Origin: Desulfoferula sp040751985
GTDB taxonomy: Bacteria > Desulfobacterota > Desulfarculia > Desulfarculales > Desulfarculaceae
Length of the DNA stretch: 64,000 nucleotides
NCBI GenBank assembly: GCA_040751985.1
Contig: JBFMFU010000096.1
Location: forward strand, 88,612 to 152,611
Direction of reading: 5' to 3'
Positions within the stretch are counted from its first letter, which is position 1. Each line of letters opens with the position of its first letter. Both the position numbers and the translations under genes were made by a program. Below, one piece after another: positions 59,835 to 64,000 of the stretch. The notes beneath the pieces were generated by a model. The model did no database searches. It was given only the letters and a program-made list of their open reading frames with translations, and was not told the DNA's origin.

Positions 59835-61202
59835 ATGATTACGTTCGGCAAAGGCAATCTGCGCGTGCCCAAGTGGTCGCGCCGCGTGTTTATGGTAGCC
59901 GGCGGCTGCAGCCCCTTCCGCAAGTACTTCCCGGAGTACAAGCTGGAAGAGCTGGTGATGATGGCCTACAAGATGATGCTGGAGGACAACGACCTGAAGA
60001 TGTCCCCCCGGGATATCAAAAACTCCATCCAGTACTGCGCCTACGGCGAGTTCGCCGACCACTTCCAGGACCAGCTGCTCTGCGAGGCCAAGATCCACGA
60101 CTACCTGGGCCTGGACCCCCTGTGGAACAACGGCATCAAGACCGGCGGCGCCACCGGCGGCGCGGCGGTCTTAAACGGCGCCATGGCCATTGCCAGCGGC
60201 TACGCCGACTGCGTGCTGGTGGCCGGCTGGGAGCGCATGGACGAGGTGGACACCCGCACCGGCAACTTCTACATCTCCACCGCCGCCTGCAAGGACTTCG
60301 AGACCCGCATGGGCCGCATCTACTCCTCCTATTACGCTCCCATGGCCAACCGCTTCGCTGAGCAGTACAACCTGAGCGAGGTGACCCGGGCCAAGATCGC
60401 GGTGAAGAACCGCGGCTACGCGGTGTCTAACCCCAACGCCCAGCAGCCCGGCCGCCACACCGTAGAGGAGGTGCTGGCCTCGCGCATGAGCGCCTATCCC
60501 CTGCGCTTCCTGGAGTGCTGCGCCATGACCGCCGGCGCGGCCGCGGTGCTTTTGTGCAACGAGGAGATGGCCTACAAGCTCAGCGACACGCCCTGCGAGC
60601 TGTTCATGGCCGGCGGCACCCACACCCTGCGCGTGGCCGACCGCCGTCCCATGGAGATACCCCTGCTGCCCAACGAGTTGCCGGGCCAGTACGACAAGCT
60701 GCTGGCCGAATCTGGCCGCTGGCCTGGCTTCGAATCCTTCCTGGCTGCCCGCTTCGCGGCCTACCTGGCCTACCGCATGGCCGGCATCAAGGACCCCCTG
60801 GAGGAGCTGGACTTGGTGGAGCTGCACGACGCCTTCACCATCAGCGACGTGCAGACCTACGGCGACATCGGCCTGCGGCCCTATGGCCAGGAGCCGGACT
60901 ACATCGAGAGCGGCGACGCCTACTTCGGCGGCAAGTGCCCCAGCAACCTCTCCGGCGGCCTCTTAGGCACCATGCACGCAGTGGGCGCCACCGGCATCTG
61001 GCAGGGCGCCGAGGTGCTCTGGCAGCTGCAGGGCAAGTACGACCAGTTCCACGGCCAAGAGAAGTGGTGGAAGCGGGCCGGCAAAGAGAAGCCCGCCGAC
61101 TACGAGAACCTGCAGGTGCCGAACGCCAAGCAGGGCCTGTGGATCAGCCACGCCGGCGTGGGCTCCCATGTCACCTGCGGCATTCTGCGCAAGGCCTGGT
61201 AG
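59835..61202 (+). CDS. Thiolase-fold protein lacking the nucleophilic Cys (Ltp/aldolase-like)
   Basis: A 455-residue SCP2-thiolase-type protein. The block KTGGATGGAAVLNGAMAIASGYADCVLVAGWERM aligns with the active-site block ACATGGAA of thiolases, but the nucleophile position is Gly105. The C-terminal His block is present as LGTMHAVGATGIWQGAEVLWQL, and the last block is GVGSHVTCGIL. Thiolase-fold proteins without this Cys that pair with DUF35 partners include the Ltp2-type retro-aldolases of steroid side-chain breakdown, so C-C bond cleavage by aldol chemistry is a reasonable guess. ATG was taken at 59835 (SD GGAGGGAAGAG). Confidence 0.8.
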   Translation: MITFGKGNLRVPKWSRRVFMVAGGCSPFRKYFPEYKLEELVMMAYKMMLEDNDLKMSPRDIKNSIQYCAYGEFADHFQDQLLCEAKIHDYLGLDPLWNNGIKTGGATGGAAVLNGAMAIASGYADCVLVAGWERMDEVDTRTGNFYISTAACKDFETRMGRIYSSYYAPMANRFAEQYNLSEVTRAKIAVKNRGYAVSNPNAQQPGRHTVEEVLASRMSAYPLRFLECCAMTAGAAAVLLCNEEMAYKLSDTPCELFMAGGTHTLRVADRRPMEIPLLPNELPGQYDKLLAESGRWPGFESFLAARFAAYLAYRMAGIKDPLEELDLVELHDAFTISDVQTYGDIGLRPYGQEPDYIESGDAYFGGKCPSNLSGGLLGTMHAVGATGIWQGAEVLWQLQGKYDQFHGQEKWWKRAGKEKPADYENLQVPNAKQGLWISHAGVGSHVTCGILRKAW

Positions 61203-61219
61203 GAAAGGAGGAGGGAATC

Positions 61220-61729
61220 ATGGCGCAACCATTCGAAGGTCCCCTGACCACGGAATTCATCGGCACCCCCAGCGACCTGTTCGATCAGTCCGACAAATTC
61301 TGGGTGGTGAACTTCCCCCGCTCCATAACCCATCACCACACCTACGGCCTGCTCACGCCCTTCTTCAAGGGCCTGACCGAGGGCAAGCTGCTGGCCACCA
61401 AGTGCGTGAACCCGGACTGCCCCCAGAAGTCCACCTGGCTGCCGCCACGGGCCGACTGCCCGGACTGCTACGCGCGCATGGAGTGGGTGCAGGTGCCCAG
61501 CGAGGGCAAGATCTACGCCTACACCATGCTGGACTACACCGGCATCGGCATCGAGATGAAAGCCCCCTACTGGCAGATCGACGTGGAGATAAAGGGCGTG
61601 GACACCATCTTCAAGGGCTACCTGCTGCGCGGCAAGCCGGTGACCGGCATGCCGGTCAAGGCTCAGTTCCGCACCAAGAACCCCACCCACACCATCCTGG
61701 ATATCTGCTGGGTGCCCAAGGAGGACTAG
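61220..61729 (+). CDS. DUF35 OB-fold protein with zinc ribbon, partner of thiolase-fold enzyme
   Basis: A 169-residue protein with a rubredoxin-like zinc ribbon in the N-terminal half (CVNPDCPQKSTWLPPRADCPDC) and an OB-fold in the C-terminal half (GKIYAYTMLDYTGIGIEMKAPYWQIDVEIKGVDTIFKGYL). DUF35 proteins bind CoA and form complexes with thiolase-fold enzymes. ATG at 61220 follows an AAAGGAGGAGGG ribosome site, 17 bases after the upstream stop, so the two are one unit. Confidence 0.88.
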   Translation: MAQPFEGPLTTEFIGTPSDLFDQSDKFWVVNFPRSITHHHTYGLLTPFFKGLTEGKLLATKCVNPDCPQKSTWLPPRADCPDCYARMEWVQVPSEGKIYAYTMLDYTGIGIEMKAPYWQIDVEIKGVDTIFKGYLLRGKPVTGMPVKAQFRTKNPTHTILDICWVPKED

Positions 61730-61793
61730 ACGCTGGCGCGGGGGCCGCGGGGCCCCCGCCGAAAACTCGGCCTCGGTGCGGTCCGGGGACGTC

Positions 61794-61823
61794 TTGACGC
61801 TCCGGGCCGCGATTTTCTAGATT
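61794..61823 (+). promoter_or_regulatory. Promoter of acyl-CoA dehydrogenase gene
   Basis: TTGACG (61794-61799), an 18-base spacer and TAGATT (61818-61823). The match at the -10 is moderate. A GC-rich hairpin without T-tract lies just upstream. Confidence 0.4.
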
Positions 61824-61857
61824 GAGAATGCCTTAACCAGCCAGCGGGGAGGCAAGG

Positions 61858-63009
61858 ATGGACTTCGAGCTATCCATGGAGCAGGAGATCCTGCGCAAGA
61901 CGGTGCGCGACTTCGCCGAGAAGGAGATCGCGCCGGTTGCCCGGGAGCTGGACGACAAAGAGGAGTTCTCCCTGGACACCTGCCGGGCCATGGGCGAGCT
62001 GGGCCTGTTCGGCATGGTGGTGGACGAGGCCTATGGCGGCCAGGGCATGGACTACGTGTCCTACATCATCGCCGTGGAGGAGCTGGCCCGCATCGACGGC
62101 TCCCACGCCGCCACCATCGCCGCGGGCAACTCCCTGGGCATCGGCCCCCTGTACTACTTCGGCAGTGAGGAGCAGAAGAAAAAGTACCTGCCCAAGCTCT
62201 GCACCGGCGAAAAGCTGTGGGGCTTCGGGCTCACCGAGCCGGGCGCCGGCTCCGACGCCGGCAACAGCTCCACCACCGCCGTGCTGGACGGCGACCAGTG
62301 GGTGCTCAACGGCTCCAAGATATTCATCACCAACGCCAGCGCGCCCAATAGCCTGGGCGTGACCGTGATGTGCAAGAGCGGCAAGCGCGGCGACGGCCGC
62401 GACGAGCTGTCCTGCGTCCTGGTGGAGCACGGCACCAAGGGCTTCGAGGCCCGGCCCATGCACGGCAAGCTCATGTGGCGCGCCTCCAACACCTCCGAGC
62501 TGTACTTCGACGACTGCCGGGTGCCCAAGGACAACCTGCTGGGCGGACGGGGCAAGGGCTTCCACCAGATGCTGGAGACCCTGGACGCCGGCCGGCTGTC
62601 CATCGGCGCCATGGGCGTGGGCGGCGCGCAGGGGGCCTACGAGCTGGCCCTACGCTACGCCAAGGAGCGGGTGCAGTTCGGCCAGCCCATCAGCAAGTTC
62701 CAGATCAACGCCTTCAAGCTGGCGGACATGGCGCTAGAAATCGAGGCCGCGCGCCTGGTGTTGTACAAGGCCTGCTGGCTGCGGGATAAGCACCAGAACT
62801 TCTCCAAGCTGGCGGCCATGGCCAAGCTCTATGCCTCGGAGGTCATGGGGCGGGTGGTCAGCGAGGCCGTGCAGCTCCACGGCGGCTACGGCCTGATGAA
62901 GGAGTACGACGTGGAGCGGTTCTACCGCGACCAGAAGCTGCTGACTATCGGCGAGGGCACCAGCGAGATACAGCGGTTGGTGATCGCCAGGCTGATCGGG
63001 GCGATTTAA
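61858..63009 (+). CDS. Acyl-CoA dehydrogenase
   Basis: A 383-residue FAD enzyme that oxidises acyl-CoA to the 2-enoyl-CoA. Signatures are LTEPGAGSDAGN and WVLNGSKIFITNA in the middle domain, YAKERVQFGQPISKFQ and QLHGGYGLMKEYDVERFYRD. The catalytic Glu lies in LLTIGEGTSEIQRLVIAR near the C-terminus, as in short-chain and butyryl-type enzymes. It probably works with the thiolase-fold/DUF35 pair in one catabolic route. Confidence 0.92.
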   Translation: MDFELSMEQEILRKTVRDFAEKEIAPVARELDDKEEFSLDTCRAMGELGLFGMVVDEAYGGQGMDYVSYIIAVEELARIDGSHAATIAAGNSLGIGPLYYFGSEEQKKKYLPKLCTGEKLWGFGLTEPGAGSDAGNSSTTAVLDGDQWVLNGSKIFITNASAPNSLGVTVMCKSGKRGDGRDELSCVLVEHGTKGFEARPMHGKLMWRASNTSELYFDDCRVPKDNLLGGRGKGFHQMLETLDAGRLSIGAMGVGGAQGAYELALRYAKERVQFGQPISKFQINAFKLADMALEIEAARLVLYKACWLRDKHQNFSKLAAMAKLYASEVMGRVVSEAVQLHGGYGLMKEYDVERFYRDQKLLTIGEGTSEIQRLVIARLIGAI

Positions 63010-63032
63010 GAAAAGAGTCGGGGAGAGAGGGT

Positions 63033-63066
63033 AAGGCGCCTCCGCGAGGAGGCGCCTTGTCTTTTT
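63033..63066 (+). terminator. Rho-independent terminator after acyl-CoA dehydrogenase
   Basis: An 11-bp perfect stem (63033-63043 with 63048-63058, loop GCGA) is followed by TGTCTTTTT. It lies between convergent genes. Confidence 0.85.
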
Positions 63067-63460
63067 ACACCCGCGACGGCCGGCCCCGGCCGCGGCCGCT
63101 CTTGTGCATGGTGGCCTCGGTCTTGTCCGGGTTCTTTTCCAGGTGCGCGTAGCGGCGGGTGGCCAGCGCGGCCAGGTCTTGCAGGGCCCGAGGCAGATCG
63201 TGGGTCTTCCACAGCGCCGCGAACCTGCTCTGTCCGTGCAGCTCCGGGCTCACCAGAAAGTGCGGCGGGCCCTCCGGGTCATAGACGAGGTCCTCGGGAT
63301 AGATCTTCAGGTCCCCGCCCGCCGCGGCCAGCACCAGCTCCTTGGCCCAGCGGTGGAACTCCTTTTTCACGTCCTCGGTGGACTCGGCGGCGTTGATCTT
63401 GCTCCGGAAGGCCGGGAGTATCTGGCGCTCGTACTTGCTCACGGACTTCAAGGCCGACAT
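63065..63460 (-). CDS. Hypothetical protein, 131 aa
   Basis: A soluble, basic protein. It begins MSALKSVSKYERQILPAFRSKINAAESTEDVKKEFHRWAKELVLAAAGGDLKIYPEDLVY and ends in an Arg/Gly tail (HKSGRGRGRPSRV), which may bind nucleic acid. ATG at 63460 has GAGGAAG; the longer frame up to 63550 is not supported. I do not recognise the family. No clear motif or signal peptide is seen. Confidence 0.6.
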   Translation of the reverse strand: MSALKSVSKYERQILPAFRSKINAAESTEDVKKEFHRWAKELVLAAAGGDLKIYPEDLVYDPEGPPHFLVSPELHGQSRFAALWKTHDLPRALQDLAALATRRYAHLEKNPDKTEATMHKSGRGRGRPSRV

Positions 63461-63727
63461 GGGCTTCCTCCCCAACCAGTGAAGGTGCGCGCTAGAAAGT
63501 CTCACTGGCAGGACTCGGCGTCTAAGGTGCCTAAATAAATGATGATCCATGAGATGGGTGGAGTCAATCGGGGGGAGGGCGAGGGGAAGGGCGGTTAGGA
63601 AGGGAAGAGTTGGGTAAGGAAGGAGGTGGCGGCCCCGGGAGGGGGCGCCTGTTGACGGATTTTTATTACGCCCGGGACAAGTCGCGGCCTCGGGCCAAGT
63701 GCTCGGGCTTAGGGCCGTAGGGCCGTA

Positions 63728-63876
63728 GGGCGGGTTAGCGAAGCGTAACCCGCCTTCCGTGTTTCACCCTCTCCGGACAATCGGCTGTTCCCTGATGTGC
63801 CCCATTCCCCCAAATAAGCACCACTGTAGTTAAGAAGGAATCCCGACGCGGCGGGTTACGCTTCGCTAACCCGCCC
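63728..63876. repeat. Inverted pair of 27-bp palindromic repeats
   Basis: GGGCGGGTTAGCGAAGCGTA-type sequence at 63728-63754 recurs, perfectly inverted, at 63850-63876. Each copy is itself a near-palindrome (GGCGGGTTA...TAACCCGCC). The 95 bases between show no gene, so the pair may be a small non-coding mobile unit of the REP/BIME kind. Confidence 0.65.
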
Positions 63877-63903
63877 TTGTATGTTAGAAGGGAAGCATGT
63901 ATC

Positions 63904-63968
63904 AGTGCGTGACAGGCCGTCCGCCCCTTGGGTTTGAGCCCGTAGTGTAGCGTGGGCCGTCACGCACT
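63904..63968. repeat. Inverted repeat near right edge
   Basis: AGTGCGTGAC (63904-63913) and GTCACGCACT (63959-63968) are perfect inverted copies 45 bases apart. They could be the ends of a tiny element or a long hairpin. Confidence 0.45.
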
Positions 63969-64000
63969 TCCCATCATAACCCGAACGGTTGCCAGGGCCT

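Larger units (their letters stand above)
63461..64000. other. Gene-free right end of window
   Basis: No supported coding frame in about 540 bases. It contains two inverted copies of a palindromic repeat (63728-63876) and a further inverted pair near the edge (63904-63913 with 63959-63968). Confidence 0.5.

Noticed and set aside
61737..61766. GC-rich hairpin after the DUF35 gene as a terminator
   Set aside because: The stem is good, but no T-tract follows on either strand, so intrinsic termination is not supported.

Overview
The window is GC-rich chromosomal DNA from an anaerobic, probably sulfate-reducing member of the Desulfobacterota (Deltaproteobacteria); a Desulfarculus-like relative would fit. 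The strongest pointers are a complete Qrc menaquinone reductase operon (a complex that feeds periplasmic electrons into the quinone pool of sulfate reducers), futalosine-pathway menaquinone genes, a stand-alone aconitase, acyl-CoA chemistry, and several sigma-54 regulators with matching sigma-54 promoters. No rRNA, tRNA or CRISPR array was found.

Layout. 1-9.3 kb (minus strand): a surface-glycan cluster of polytopic GT-C type or YfhO-like membrane proteins with a flippase-like protein; two of the large genes are tandem paralogues and the last one runs off the left edge. 9.4-14.3 kb (plus): asparagine synthase, hexapeptide acyltransferase, a second flippase-like protein and a beta-propeller protein, which extend the glycan locus. 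14.6-17.1 kb: divergent hsp20 and ftsH around a palindrome-rich control region. 17.2-19.4 kb: one visibly AT-rich gene, a restriction-nuclease-like plus NACHT NTPase, which looks like a transferred defence gene. 19.6-28.4 kb: pyruvate kinase, thioesterase, a free-standing threonyl-tRNA editing domain, a rubrerythrin-like protein, a globin-coupled sensor kinase, a chagasin-type inhibitor, a molybdopterin-fold protein without its cysteine, a methyltransferase and a cupin gene separated by a 261-bp MITE-like element, UDP-glucuronate decarboxylase and a Nudix hydrolase.

28.6-33.9 kb: qrcABCD followed by an unlisted 53-codon membrane protein. 34-41 kb: HAD phosphatase, signal peptidase I, an amidohydrolase with mqnC and mqnE, a DUF2652 protein and a His-rich CDF metal exporter. 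41.2-50 kb: aconitase, a 97-residue orphan behind a near-perfect sigma-54 promoter, a stand-alone receiver domain, a Lon-family protease, a carboxymuconolactone-decarboxylase-like protein, and an NtrC-type regulator translationally coupled to a four-cysteine mini-protein. 50.2-53.0 kb: an endonuclease Q domain fused to a UvrD-like helicase that lacks its 2B domain and ends in a sliding-clamp motif; this is the most unusual gene here. 53-58.9 kb: an HD-GYP/PAS/receiver protein and a ZraP-ZraS-ZraR envelope-metal stress system. 59.2-63.0 kb: XRE-cupin regulator, a thiolase-fold protein lacking the nucleophilic cysteine, its DUF35 partner and an acyl-CoA dehydrogenase. 63.5-64 kb is gene-free and carries inverted repeats.

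Function calls rest on motifs read directly from the translated sequence. Start codons were chosen from Shine-Dalgarno (SD) sequences and overlaps; GTG and TTG starts are common in this genome.
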